This document shows positions 33,664 to 45,028 of a stretch of 64,000 bases of DNA, one piece after another (the stretch's first letter is position 1; the number at the start of each line of letters is the position of its first letter). The translations under genes and the position numbers were made by a program. Origin of the DNA: Tetrapyrgos nigripes (taxonomy: Eukaryota > Basidiomycota > Agaricomycetes > Agaricales > Campanellaceae); contig JAACJM010000031.1 of the NCBI GenBank assembly GCA_013368315.1, positions 372,001 through 436,000 on the forward strand, given 5' to 3'. A model generated the notes under the pieces. That model worked only from the letters and a program-made list of their open reading frames with translations. It made no database searches and was not told where the DNA came from.

Positions 33664-34577
33664 AAATCTGGTGGTACTACTATGAAGGTACCTGATGACA
33701 TAGTTTCATTGGGACAATGAAAATTTTTAGTGGGGGGGAGGAGGAGCAGTACCCCATGCCCTACAAAAGCTCTAGAAACTAAGAATTTCAACATGTCAGG
33801 AATAAGTTGAACGAACTAGTGGACTCAGATCAGAACTCAGGTACATGTAGTTCTGAATTTGAAGCTGAACTTCGAATTGGCAGTTGAACGATGAACACTC
33901 ACTTGAAGTAAAAGTATGTACCACTGATTCTGGCAGTTAGTAAACAAGATTGAAAGGCCTTGTAGGAGTTCTTATGAGTCTCTTAAAGTCTGGTGCCAGA
34001 ACAAGTACCAAGAAATTAGGGTATATATTCCAAGAAGGGTGTTCTACAGCTACAAAGCAAGAGGAAAGAAAAAAATACATATATACAAGTCTACCTTTTA
34101 TGACTACGACAACTGTCTTTATGAGGATATGCCCGTCTAATAGATCTAGAGGTAACTTTAATTTTACTGAACGACGTCTAATTTGGATTCTTCATCTATA
34201 CTTTACAGACTCTCTACCCATACTCACATTCTTTCTGGTTCTCCAGATTAGCTACCGAAAACTTAATTATATTTTTCTTCTTGGAAATTTGCGCCATTTG
34301 AATTAAGGGAAAGCCATCACACTTGACACTAGATTTGGGCCTCGTTATCTTGCCACGCGCAGCGATGGCCCAAATTTCCCTCATTGATAACTATAAGTGT
34401 CAGTTGAACTTGTACCCATCGACTCACTCTGTGTCTTGGGTTCTTGAGTCAAAGTAACTATTGAGGCTGACTCTTTGACGATAGCCACTAGGCATCCTTA
34501 TCTTGTACTTACATCTTTACGTACTTCAATCCATTTGAACCATAACATTGTGAGTGCATCAAAGGATCATGATTGCT
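33664..34577. other. Intergenic spacer
   Basis: It separates the secreted-protein gene from family copy B. A 118-codon frame at 33950-34306 has no recognisable feature. 34500-34577 is the conserved 3' flank shared with the copies ending at 39941 and 49189 (ACTTCAATCCATTTGAAC ... ATTGTGAGTGCATC). Confidence 0.4.
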
Positions 34578-36352
34578 CTACTGTCCGGTTCGAAGCCAGA
34601 TTTCCCTACTTATACTAGCAGTAACGACTCGGCCCCTCTGCAACCTCGATTCTACATTCGGGATGTCCGCCCCTTTGCTCACCACTGGCACCGTGACACG
34701 ACTCTCCAAGTAAGGTATACTGCGACTCCGAACAGTAGTGGCTTTGGTGATTAGCTTCCGACGAATATTCAGGTTGTACAAGAGCGTCAATGAATAGATA
34801 CGGCCGATACAGTAGCCAGATATTAAGCTGACTTCGATCCAGAAGTTTAATAATGAAAGGAGAGGGGATGGGACAAGGACATACAATTACTCTGGATATC
34901 AGCCACAAAGGCGACAAGAGTTATCACTGCAATCAGAGCAGTGACAGAGCCTGTTTTGAGTGCGAGGGTTGCTAGACGGCGAACGAGTCTGAAAGGAGTT
35001 TGTTCATCTTCATAAGCTACTATTACAGAATTTGCCAAGTGGAAAGGGCACTCACTGGGATGAAGACCTGAGCGTCCTGTTGCGATCAGTCGCCCGATAA
35101 TATAAGACCAAGAGTATGGCGATTAATAGGTCCGCCACCATTGCGGTTGATAGCCATAAGCTATCGTAAGGGATAACAGGATAAGTTTATGAGGTACGAG
35201 ACATCACATATACACAGAACCTGAAAGTACTCACATCACCGCAGGCAACATTTTTGTACGTAGAACGTCACCTTGGGATTGGAAAACAATGACAATGGTG
35301 GTGAGGTACAAAGTACTCGCAAGCTTTAATGACGCCAGCCAGAGTTATAATTATTGAGCATTATTTCATGATCAACGACAGCTACTCTTAAGCTTGAAGA
35401 CAGTACTTACCGACGAGAGCATCACAAGCCCTACGGCACTTGTAAGCACTTTTCTTCGCGTTCTTTAACCAAGCAAAATAGGTCAGATAATGAGCTGAAT
35501 GCAGATGAGCTGAAAACATACTTACAAGGTCCAATATCTATGCAACATGAATGCCTGCACGATCGATGCAGAGAATCCAGTGGAAGCCAGGTCTAAGCTT
35601 CTAGGCCTGCATGCACAATGACCGAACAGTAAGTTCATGAATATGAGTAAGTTATTCGAATGGCGTTTCATTTTACTAAAATCATTTTCTTAGCTTACCA
35701 TTGTCGCGATTGTATAGCACCTGTGTTTCCTGTGCCACCCAAGGGTCATGATGCAACAAGTCAGCTTCAAAGTTACTTACTATTTTCTTGAATTGGATTC
35801 AAAGAAATAATAATAGAGGTACCGGTCTATCTACCTACCTTGAAAGGTGACGGTATTCTAGTATACATCGTATGAAAATGATTTGAAAAATCAGGGGCCG
35901 AGTATACGATGCAAACATGCAAATGTGACTCACCAGGTAGACGTCAGCGCATTCTGAGATTACCGTAGCCATATCACAGGCAAGGGCAGCAAAGACAGTG
36001 ATCTTGGCGAGCATTCTGTCGGTGTAGTAGTGGTGAAAGTAATACAAAGCCTATACACACATGTCAGTGCCTATACGAGTTATGTGTATGAGTGATTGGC
36101 CTCAAGAGTCCAAGTCGAGATGAGGCCCAGGCTCTGAATCTGAAAAACATAACTTGAAACTGTTCAGAAAAAGTTTGCTACTCACCCGATCAATCACTAA
36201 CGCAAACAGCATCAAGTCCAACCATGTTCCTATGAGCATTGGCCTGTTTCCCCACGATGAACAATGAGATAAAACTCAGAGGGTGTAAGTGATTAAATAG
36301 CAGTTAGCACACACCCAACAACTTTATGCAGATTGATATGAGTCGCATCCAT
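34578..36352 (-). CDS. Probable seven-helix membrane protein, family copy B (DUF6534-like)
   Basis: ATG at 36352 (MDATHINLHKVVG) and eleven exons to the stop at 34578, with the same introns and phases as the other copies. Exon 3 reads ALYYFHHYYTDRMLAKITVF; exon 10 has LVRRLATLALKTGSVTAL, and the last exon SGYCIGRIYSLTLLYNLNIR and a polar tail ending SISREIWLRTGQ. No stop is seen in any exon. Splice donors are GTGTGT, GTGAGT or GTAAGT types. The tail differs from the other copies at its extreme end. A GTATAAG element lies near 36515 on the minus strand. Membrane protein of unknown role. Confidence 0.78.
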
Positions 36353-36713
36353 TCCTTTTTTCGATGCAGTGCTCGGCGGGCGATGGGATTTGACTCCGGC
36401 TTCCCGGTCGAAGAGGGAGATGCTCTGTAGCTAGATGAGGGAAAGAGTGACTATGTAGGGTAGGTATGGGATGATTAGAGACAAGGGTTATAACCTTCCC
36501 GTCGGCGTCTACTTATACACTAACGTTGTACAAGCAACCGTGATTTGCGCTAGTAAGGCTAGCATTTTTTTTTGACAACCAACACTCACCTTTCAATAAG
36601 TAGTGCGTGTCAATAGCTATGTACTCAAGTACTAATTCATACCTAGATTTTACTCCATGTAGATGACTTGAATACAGCCCGCCACCACGTTCTGCATTCT
36701 GCAGGGTCTTATA

Positions 36714-36762
36714 GTATTACTAGGCCTTACTAGGGTCTAGTCCTAGTAAGGCCTAGCAATAC
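36714..36762. repeat. Palindrome with 20-bp arms
   Basis: GTATTACTAGGCCTTACTAG (36714-36733) and its inverse at 36743-36762 differ by one base and are separated by 9 bases. The left arm with its flank (GCAGGGTCTTAT) recurs at about 53158-53195 in diverged form, so it is a dispersed repeat. Confidence 0.75.
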
Positions 36763-37066
36763 GGGTTCATCGTTTCTGGGCAGGCGGCTTGGTTACGACG
36801 TGTGGTGATAGAACCGACTGAGTCGTTGTAGGTGTCGTCGACGAGGAGAGGATGGTTGCGGATGAGGCCTGAGCAAGCTGTTACAGGGTCTTGAGGTCTA
36901 GTATGCAAGGATATGAGTATCATATATCAGAACATATCCTGCTCTCCTTCCCCACACCGGTACCCTCACCCCAATTCCTCTCTAGACCTTATTAAAGGCC
37001 ACCCCCCTCCACCTTCTCTTCTTATCTTCTTATCTATTCCACCTATCCCACCTATCCCACTTCCAC

Positions 37067-37440
37067 TTAAACCGACTTAGCCTTAACTTCAACTTTCCAT
37101 ATTAACATACCCAGACGCCCTCGCCGCCTCCTCTCCTTGAGTAAAATTTCAACGTTCGTTCCCAGCCCACGGCGGTCATCGACCGAGAGGGCGGGAGTTG
37201 TGGAGGAGTAGCCTAGGTCTAAGATGTGACGTGAGTGAATGAACATGGGGTCCCCCATCCTTCGCCAAACCAAAGAGGGGACGGGGACGGGGTAAGCCGT
37301 AGCACTCACTCAAACTACTATACTGCAACGGTAACTAAGCCTTCGTTTTCAGAAGAGCGGATAGATCCAGGGCGTGGGGTGTGCCGAGCTAGGCTGCGCG
37401 GGATTCATGGTCCCTGGTGGGGGTTAAGTACAGACATAGT
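37067..37440 (-). pseudogene. Repeated gene 3'-end fragment, copy 1
   Basis: The minus-strand frame LGYSSTTPALSVDDRRGLGTNVE matches fragments at 55290-55410 (YSSTTPALSVDDRRRLGTNVE) and 48905-49000 (YSSTSPALSIDDRRKLGMNVE). After NVEILLKE the frame diverges from the 55-kb copy because of a small indel. The adjacent 37330-37440 also matches 55870-55960. Family unknown. Confidence 0.5.
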
Positions 37441-38640
37441 GAAGAGTTTAAGCACAAGCTCAAGTTGGTGGAGACTTACTTAAGTGTACTTCAAGAAATT
37501 CCATTGCTCCATTGCGTGTGAACTGGCAGGGCTGAACTAGACCGAGATGAGAGCATGAGCTGGAATCAAATTTTGGAATAACAGCTATCAGGCCGTTGTA
37601 CTCAGAGTGCAATAACAAAAGCAAGAGACAAGCTAGAGAACAAGGCGGCAAGCAGAAAGTTATCACAGAAATATGTACCAGTACAATATGATGCACGTAC
37701 CCATACACATACAGCACTCAGCCGAACTTATGTATCGATTCTACGAGTGGAACTGTTTGAATGTACGCATGTCAGTCGGTTATGAAATTTGTGCTACTAG
37801 TACAAACTCAAGTAGTCGAAAGCCTGTATACTTCAATTGGGCAATCGAAACACGATGATAAATCATGAACTGCAAAAGGTTTTGTCCTTGAGAGGGATTG
37901 GACGGCGTGTCGGATGCGCCAACACGATGATCTGCCTTCACTGGTACGAACCTTATGAAGAAGTGATATAAGGGACCTGGGACGTCAGTTATCCTTAAAG
38001 CTGCAAACGGAACTCGTACACTCACCAGCCCTCCAGTTGCACCGTTATCAAGGTATCCTTCAACCGCCCCGATTCAGGGGTATTGCGAGAAGACGCATTG
38101 ACCCTATGCATTTGCACTTTTGTGACCTCGGCTTCCGACCAGTCTTTCTGAAACTCGAGCTTGGTGAACTAAGGAACAGAGATCTGGAATGCCTTGGGGA
38201 CAACTCAATATCGGAGATGGCGTGTACTGCTAGTCAGGATCAGATTGACTGCAAATGGCAATAATATACAAATTAAATAAAGATTCAGGATTGGATAAAG
38301 GCAGAAAGACTGTAGACATACCAAGCATTCTTGAAACTATTTATGCCAGTGGACGCGTAGCTCGCGTTCTCAGTTTCCATAGGCCAGAGATATTTAGAGA
38401 AGGCTGTAGTGAAGCAAATGGTGACGGGCAGAAGCAGAAGCGAATCACGCCCGGGGACTTTGAAGTTTTAGTCATAGAGGTCATGGATATATCATGTGGT
38501 ATGACGACATATGTCTGAGTGCCAAATCGATGTCGTCCATTCAGTAAAAACATGACCAGTGCGCGTCCGCTTTCTCTTTCTCAACTCAACCACTTCCAGT
38601 TTGCTAGACTCTGTGCCTGTAGCTTGTCAAGGTGTGTTCT
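37441..38640. other. No confident gene
   Basis: Frames on both strands reach 75-87 codons (37780-38025 minus; 38255-38518 plus) without domains. Some GT..AG pairs could form short exons on the minus strand (for example a donor near 38322), but I cannot build a gene. Confidence 0.3.
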
Positions 38641-39073
38641 TTCTCCAGCCTATTGCTGAGGACGACAATGACAACGACACAGTATTTTCGTCATCATACC
38701 GAGGAACCAGAGTGTGACTCGGCGACCCTGGCACTGGAGCTGCTGCCGTGCAGGACATCGACTTCGACCTGGACTTGGACTTGTTAGAGGACACATCAAC
38801 AGTACCCTTAACTTCAACCTCAATTCCAACTGCAGGCTCATCCGCAGATGACGAAGAGCGGAATACGGATTGCTACTGACAATCAGACAGTAGGAAGACG
38901 TAGGAGGAAGACGAAAGCGGACAACAGCAGCGGGTGCGGTGGGAGGCGCTGGAGTCGGCCTTGGGAAAGGGAAGGTGAAGGTGAAGGTGAAGGTGAACGA
39001 GGTAGAACAAACTGTCGGTGTTGGTCTCAAATGACCAAGGCTACGACTACGACTACGACTACGAGGAAACCGT

Positions 39074-39712
39074 TTGGACTTGTCGGTGGTACGGCTACGA
39101 AGACCACTACGACTACCAGATCAACGTCGTCTGTTACTCAGAAAACTATGCGAGCTACTGCCAGATCTACGTCTACTACGTCTTCTCGCAAGAATGAAGT
39201 TCATGTCGATTTTTATCATGTCGATGTCGATGTCGACTCCACTAACACTTTCACGGTTGCCTCCTTTCTGTCTCCGCGGAAGCTCCCTCGAGGACACAAT
39301 AACAGTACTCTTAACTTCAACCTCAATTCCAACCTCCACCTCCACTCCACGTCGAGCTCTAGCTTTACCCCTAGTACCAGGTCTAGGTTCAGCCCCAAGT
39401 ACAGGTTCATCCGCAGACGACGAAGAAGGTATTACTGCTGAGCAGCAGGAGGAGTTTGAGCGGGACCAAGAACGGCAGGCGTTATTGCCGGAGAAAGAGG
39501 AGCAAGAGCAAGAGGACGGACATCAACAGGAACAGGAAGATTGGGATGACCTCAATGATTTTGACGATCCTCTTCAGGTCTCCGGGTATGTTAATGAGAA
39601 TATGGCTTATATGGAAGAGCTCGAGTCTGCCTATGTTACCGCCAAGGTTCACTGTCTTAACTGTTTCTGGTGCAACACTCAATACTCTTTGTTTTCGTTT
39701 TACAACACCTAG
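39074..39712 (+). CDS. Hypothetical acidic Glu/Gln-rich protein
   Basis: A 212-codon plus-strand frame. Its first half is low-complexity (Leu/Arg and Ser/Thr from GTCGAT and CTACGA repeats) and may not be coding. The second half (SSADDEEGITAEQQEEFERDQE ... DDLNDFDDPLQVSG) looks like real protein. A possible intron at about 39647-39716 (GTTCAC...ACCTAG) would join it to SPQYSYATG. The segments 38780-38870 and 39285-39430 are a partial direct duplication. No function recognised. Confidence 0.3.
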   Translation: MDLSVVRLRRPLRLPDQRRLLLRKLCELLPDLRLLRLLARMKFMSIFIMSMSMSTPLTLSRLPPFCLRGSSLEDTITVLLTSTSIPTSTSTPRRALALPLVPGLGSAPSTGSSADDEEGITAEQQEEFERDQERQALLPEKEEQEQEDGHQQEQEDWDDLNDFDDPLQVSGYVNENMAYMEELESAYVTAKVHCLNCFWCNTQYSLFSFYNT

Positions 39713-39940
39713 TCCTCAATATTCATATGCAACTGGGATCGATCCCGATTCCCCCGAAACGCCAATGTGGTTTTGTAGGAGATGTTGCCTGTTATTAAGG
39801 TAAGGAACCCATTGTTTTGCAACCTCTTACATACTTCAATCCATTTGAACTACCTACCGAATCCGGATAGCATTGTGAGTGCATCGAAGGATCATTATTG
39901 CTCTACTGTCCGGTTCGAGACCAAAATTTCCTACTGCTAC

Positions 39941-41732
39941 TTATGTATGTATACTAGCAGTAACGACTCGGCCCCTCTGCGACCTCGATTCCACATTCGG
40001 GATGTCCTCCACATTGCCGGACGCCAGCACCGTGACACGACTCTCCAAGTCACGAATACGGCTACTCCGAACAGTAGTGGCTTTTGTGATTAGCTTCCGA
40101 CGAATATTCAGGTTGTACAAGAGCGTCAATGAATAGATACGGCCGATACAGTAGGCAAATATGAAGTTGACTTCAATCCAAAAGTTGATTAAGGCCACAT
40201 GTTAATGCCCCATGTCAATGCAAATGAGGGGAAAGGCCATAGTACATACCATTACTGTGTATATCAGCCATATAAGATACAAGAGTTAGCACTGCAATCA
40301 CAGCAGTAAAAGAGCCGGTTTTGAGTGCAAGGGTTGCTAGACGGCGAACGAGTCTGAAAGGAGTTTGTTCATCTTCTTAAGCTCTAATCACTACAGAATT
40401 TGCCAACTGGAAAGACACTCACTTGGAGGAAGACCTGAGCGTCCTGTCACGGTCAGTCACTCGATAATATAAGACCAAGAGTAGGGCGATTAATAGGTCC
40501 GCCACCATTGCGGTTGATAACCACAAACTATCATAAGGGACGATGAGATAAGTTTGTGAGATAAAGACACCACACAGAACCAGAAAGCACTTACATCACC
40601 GCAGGCAAGATTTGCGCACGTAGAACTTCACCTTGGGGCTGGAAAGGGGTGACAATGGTGGTGAAGTACAAGCTACTTGCAAGCTTTTATGATTACCAGC
40701 CAGAGTTATAATTATTGAGCATTATTTCATGATCAACGGCAACTACTCTTAAGCTTAAGGACAGTACTTACTGACGAGAGTACCACAAGTCCTACGGCAC
40801 TTGTAAGCACTTTTCTTCGCGTTCTTCAACCAAGAAAAATAGGTCAGATACTCAGTTGAAAGCAGATAAACGGAAAACATACTTACAAGGACCAATATCT
40901 GTGCAACATGAATACCTGTACGATCGATGCAGAGAATCCAGTGGAAGACAAGCTTATGCTTCTAGGCCTGCGCAATCGCCGAACGGTAAGTTCATGAGTA
41001 TGAGTAAGTTATTCAAATGGCGTCCCATTTTACTAAAATCTATTTCTTAGCTTACCATTGTTGCGTTTGGAGAGCACCTGTGTTTCCTGTGCCACCCATG
41101 GGCCATAATGCATCGAGTCAGCTTCAAACTTACCTCTTTCTTGAATCTAATTCAAAAAAAAAAAATAACAATAGAGGTACCGGTCTATGTACCCACCTTG
41201 AAAGGTCACAGTATTCTAGTATATGGTGTCCAGATGATTCGAATAATCAGGCGTTCAGTATACGGTGTAAATGTACAAATTTGCGACTCACAAAGTAGAT
41301 GTCAGCGCATTCTGCTATTGTCGCAGCCGTATCGCAGGCAAGAGCAGCAAAGACAACGATCTTGACGAAAATTCTGTCGGTGTGGTAGTGGCAAAAGTAA
41401 TACAAAGCCTAGACAGGCATACTTATATGTCAGTACTTATGCGAGTTGCATGTGCGAGCGATTGGCCTCGAGAGTCCAAGTCGAGATGAGGCCTAGGCTC
41501 TGACTCTGAAAACCGTAGACGGTTCAGAAAAAAAAAACTGTTACTCACCCGATCGATCACTAACGCAAACAGCATCAAGTTCAACCATGTTCCAATGAGC
41601 GTTGTCCTGTTCATCGACGATGAACGATGGTCGATGCGCATTAGCAATGAGATAAAACTCGGAGGGTCTAAGTAATTAAATAGGTAGGACACACCCAATG
41701 GCTTTGTGCAGATTGATATGAGTGACATCCAT
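39941..41732 (-). CDS. Probable seven-helix membrane protein, family copy C (DUF6534-like)
   Basis: ATG at 41732 (MDVTHINLHKAIG) and eleven exons to the stop at 39941. Exon 3 reads ALYYFCHYHTDRIFVKIVVF; exon 9 LWLSTAMVADLLIALLLVLY; exon 10 LVRRLATLALKTGSFTAV; the last exon AYCIGRIYSLTLLYNLNIRR and a tail ending GRVVTASIHT. I see no frame break and all introns are GT..AG. A GTATAAATAC element lies about 130 bp upstream of the ATG (about 41860-41870). It is close to copies B and E in sequence and in its 3' flank, so these three share a recent origin. Confidence 0.78.
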
Positions 41733-41929
41733 TCCTTTGTTCGATGATGCAGCGCTCGGCGGGTGATGGGATTGGGCTCTGACTTCTCAGTCGAAGATGG
41801 AGATGCTCTGTAGGTAGGGTAGCCAACGGTTGTAACCTGTCCATCGATTGCGACATCTAAGTATTTATACACTCAAGTTGTATAAGCAACTTGTCAATGT
41901 CACTAAAAGCACTAGCCCTTTTTGGAAAT

Positions 41930-43446
41930 CAGCATTCACCTTTCAATAAGTACTGCATACGGGTCTCACGCGGTCTCTGGGAAGGGTCAGAAACTAGAAC
42001 CTAATGGGGAAATAAGACAAATCATGATTACATGCAGCTACCCATATGGTTCTGCGTCATTTGGTGGCCGGTGAACCATGCAAATTAGCTGCTTTTTGCC
42101 TCCAAGGAGGCTTCAATGTTCAGAGACCACTTGTATACACTGTAGATGTTTGTAGATGTTATTTTGCGATGGAATTTCCATTTATTTGTTCATTTCTTTT
42201 GAAATATTTCTTACCTACTGGACAAAGACAGATAAATCACTAAAAATGTGGTGATGCATATCTGAGAGCCACAACATCTGATATTGGAGAAAATCTACAT
42301 TTCTTGTTTCTTGATAGCTATGCTAGTGTGTCTAATATTTCAGATGTTCAAATGTTATTCAAAATTCAAGGATACAAAAAAAAAATACTACAGTGATTCA
42401 TAGCCACTTTGTAAATACAATCAGTCTGTGAATAGGAAGCTATAGAATACACAGAGAGGTTCACATTGTATGAAAACATCACCTGCAAGATGTGAAGCTC
42501 TTTTTATATTGCTTATTTTGTAGGATTTGTGCAGTTGGAAGCATGCTGTAGGCGACAAAAAATTCATATATAGGGGCTTGAACAGTTCATTTTCATTTGT
42601 GGGACATTGTACTAGAAAATAAATGCTTAGGGCAAGCATCCGCTGTGACAAAAAGAATATTACAGAACTGTACAAAATGTGGATTGAACTTGTGAGTGAG
42701 TGAGTGAGTGAATTACGCCGCTACCTACTAGTTACAGAGGCTTTTACATCTGTATATAGAGAGTCCCTTGATGTACGAAGTAACTAGTAGTGGAACCACT
42801 TGCTGATTCAGCGGGGCAAGCAACCAGGCAGTAGGGGCAACGTCCCACCGTCAAGGGCAGGGTAGACCGTCTACCACCTGGAAGCGCTGCGATGGCGGCG
42901 CAGGCACCCAGGGACAAGGGTGTCAATGCGAAACAAGATTATGGTGGTAAGTAGTATATGATGGTATGTAGTATAGGAAGAAAACCCGGGGAAACCAAAG
43001 TCAGGGGAAAAGATAAGAGAAAGAAAAGAAAAGTAGAAATAACAGAAGAAATAGGATAATGAAGAGATACCTCTCGGTCTGGAGGGTCACAATATAACCA
43101 CTAGGCTACCATAAGAATGCCAATGGCTAATTTTTGAAAAAAATAAAATTTCCCAGGCATGGCAAGAGAGCCCTGCATACAGAGTTACCGAGTCAAGGCC
43201 CGGACCCCTTGACCGTGACCCCAGTCATGGCCTAATATTCCCACCGTCTGACTGCGGTCAAAGGGGGTCAAATTAGGTTGCCGAAATTTTGCCGGAGCAG
43301 CTGGAAAATCAAGCAAAAATACGAATATATCCTGGCAGATCGGCAACTCATTGACCCCCCCATCAGCTAACCGGTCAATGGGTCAATGACGAAAAAGTCT
43401 CAAGTGCTGATTCATACCTACCATCAGATTTGACAGCAGGCTATGG
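41930..43446. other. Spacer with simple repeats and a possible SINE head
   Basis: A GTGA repeat lies at 42690-42712. At 43060-43115 the minus strand reads GGTAGCCTAGTGGTTA, a Pol III A-box-like sequence, then AGACCGAGAGGT, as found in tRNA-derived SINEs. No B box follows, so this is weak. No protein-coding gene was recognised. Confidence 0.35.
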
Positions 43447-44198
43447 TGCGGGGCAGTAAGGTCACCGCTACTTTTGCACAGTGGCTGTGCAGCGGCAAAA
43501 TTGGTCAGTGAAAATTTTTTTCCTTGGTCGGGCCCGAGCAGCGGCGGCCTGCGCGTCGTAGTTACCAAAATGAAAATGGAATTCGCTAAGAAGTCTAACG
43601 AGTTACGACGAGGTGGAGACAACTGTAAACACTACCCTCTCCCCTCCCAATGCCCCCAAAGAAACGGGGAAAAAACGGAAGCAAGCTGCTGGAATGCATT
43701 TTCCTTCCAAAGTTCCATTGTGAACTTAATTTCATCGAATACTTCTGGGGTGCCGTCAAGAAATACTTACGCGACAACTGTGATTACACCTCCGACACAC
43801 TCAAAGCCAACATACATGCCTTTGGCACTGCGTTCCGTTCACATCAATACGATCCGGAAATGGGATTTGAGGTGGATGGATGCCTACAGATCTGGATTAG
43901 CGGTGAAAGATGCTCAAATGCAGGTCCGTGCTTTCAGTTCAAAGAAGTACAAATCACATCGAAGGGTGCCGGAGACCGTAGCAAGTCAATTTGACAAGTA
44001 GTAGGGAAATAGGGGTAGCGGCCAAGTTGCGGATTGTGAAAATATATATCTCCGTCAGTTCAAAAGCTATGGCTTATCCCTCTTGTAGAATTGTTCCTTT
44101 CATCAAATAGAGCATTTTTACAAGAGGAAAAAAAATCGGTGCAGGTGGCGGTGCTCCCTATCCCCTGTTCAAAAGTAGCGGTGACTTACTGCCCCGCA
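43447..44198 (+). mobile_element. TIR element with truncated DDE transposase
   Basis: Ends TGCGGGGCAGTAAG-GTCACCGC... (43447-43476) and their inverse at 44170-44198 differ by one extra G. A TA may be duplicated a few bases outside (43443-43444 and 44200-44201). The 752-bp element keeps only the C-terminal part of a transposase, so it is an internally deleted derivative. Confidence 0.75.
43650..44001 (+). pseudogene. C-terminal remnant of DDE-superfamily transposase
   Basis: The plus strand reads FLPKFHCELNFIEYFWGAVKKYLR (from about 43700), the ELN-IE-WG block holding the catalytic Glu in the DDE_3-type transposases common in agaricomycetes. After about 43830 the match moves to another frame (INTIRKWDLRWMDAYRSGL, KKYKSHRRVPE) and stops at 44001. 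It is N-terminally truncated and frameshifted. Confidence 0.78.
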
Positions 44199-44287
44199 AT
44201 ATTCCACCGAGGTCTTAGACTCTGAATTGTATACAATTCTGGCGTAGCCGCGAACCTTTCGTGGAAAAAGGCGTCCAGATTTACATA

Positions 44288-44509
44288 CAGTAGTGGCCGT
44301 TGAAAATTCCTAGTTCAAAAAAGGCAATAGTTTCCCATCACTGTAGAGAACCGAAAATCTTGCGACGACAAGTGGTAAGGCAGTTATTTCGACGTTGGGG
44401 ATCGACACAGGCAGTCGTCTTACGGCACCCAGTCAGGGCGTTTTGGTGACTTTTGTTGTACGACGCGAGTTGCCTTTTTGGGGGTCGGAATTTTCAACGG
44501 CCGCTACTG
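44288..44509. mobile_element. 222-bp MITE, TA duplication
   Basis: The ends CAGTAGTGGCCGTTGAAAAT and inverse (one mismatch) are flanked by TA (44286-44287, 44510-44511). The related locus at 57215-57235 lacks it (CAGATCTATATG ... TATGTACCATCC is continuous), an empty site. Tc1/mariner-type MITE. Confidence 0.88.
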
Positions 44510-45028
44510 TATGTACCATCCTGTCCATCTCGATGGATTTGTGGCAATCATTGTAGCCTCGCTTGGGCCTCGCCGTCCTCCACCCTGCAGAACAACGAAC
44601 CGCTGGAGAATTTATTCTGAGATGAGGTCGTATACATTCAGTTGGCCTCGTCGTCTTTCAATTTGGTCACATTCAAGGCACATTCTCCCCGTCTGCCTAG
44701 AGTCAGTCTCAGTCTAGTGCTCTCTTCATCAAAACAATTATTATTCGGAATCATCAGTCTTAGTGAAGATGGATGGGCTGCAAATAAGTCCCGTCCCACC
44801 TTTCAACCCATCCAAATCAAGGAGATATCATTCTGGTATGTAGGTATTCAATACATAGTATAGCCCTTGACACTACTTATTGAAAGTGGGCTGGAAGTGT
44901 TAATATTAATATCAGAGATCTATTGGCACGTTGCTTATATATAGACAGCTTATCCGTCTGGACTGCTATTCTCCCCCTCCATAATCTCCCTCTCCAATTC
45001 CAGCGTAAACCCCGAGCCCGAAAGCTAG

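Noticed and set aside
38848..39441. 197-codon plus-strand frame of Arg/Thr/Lys repeats
   Set aside because: The frame is an artefact of CTACGA and GTCGAT trinucleotide-type repeats; the overlapping acidic frame is more protein-like.
43060..43115. A real tRNA gene on the minus strand
   Set aside because: The A-box-like sequence is present but there is no B box, no T-arm and no acceptor stem; kept only as a weak SINE hint.
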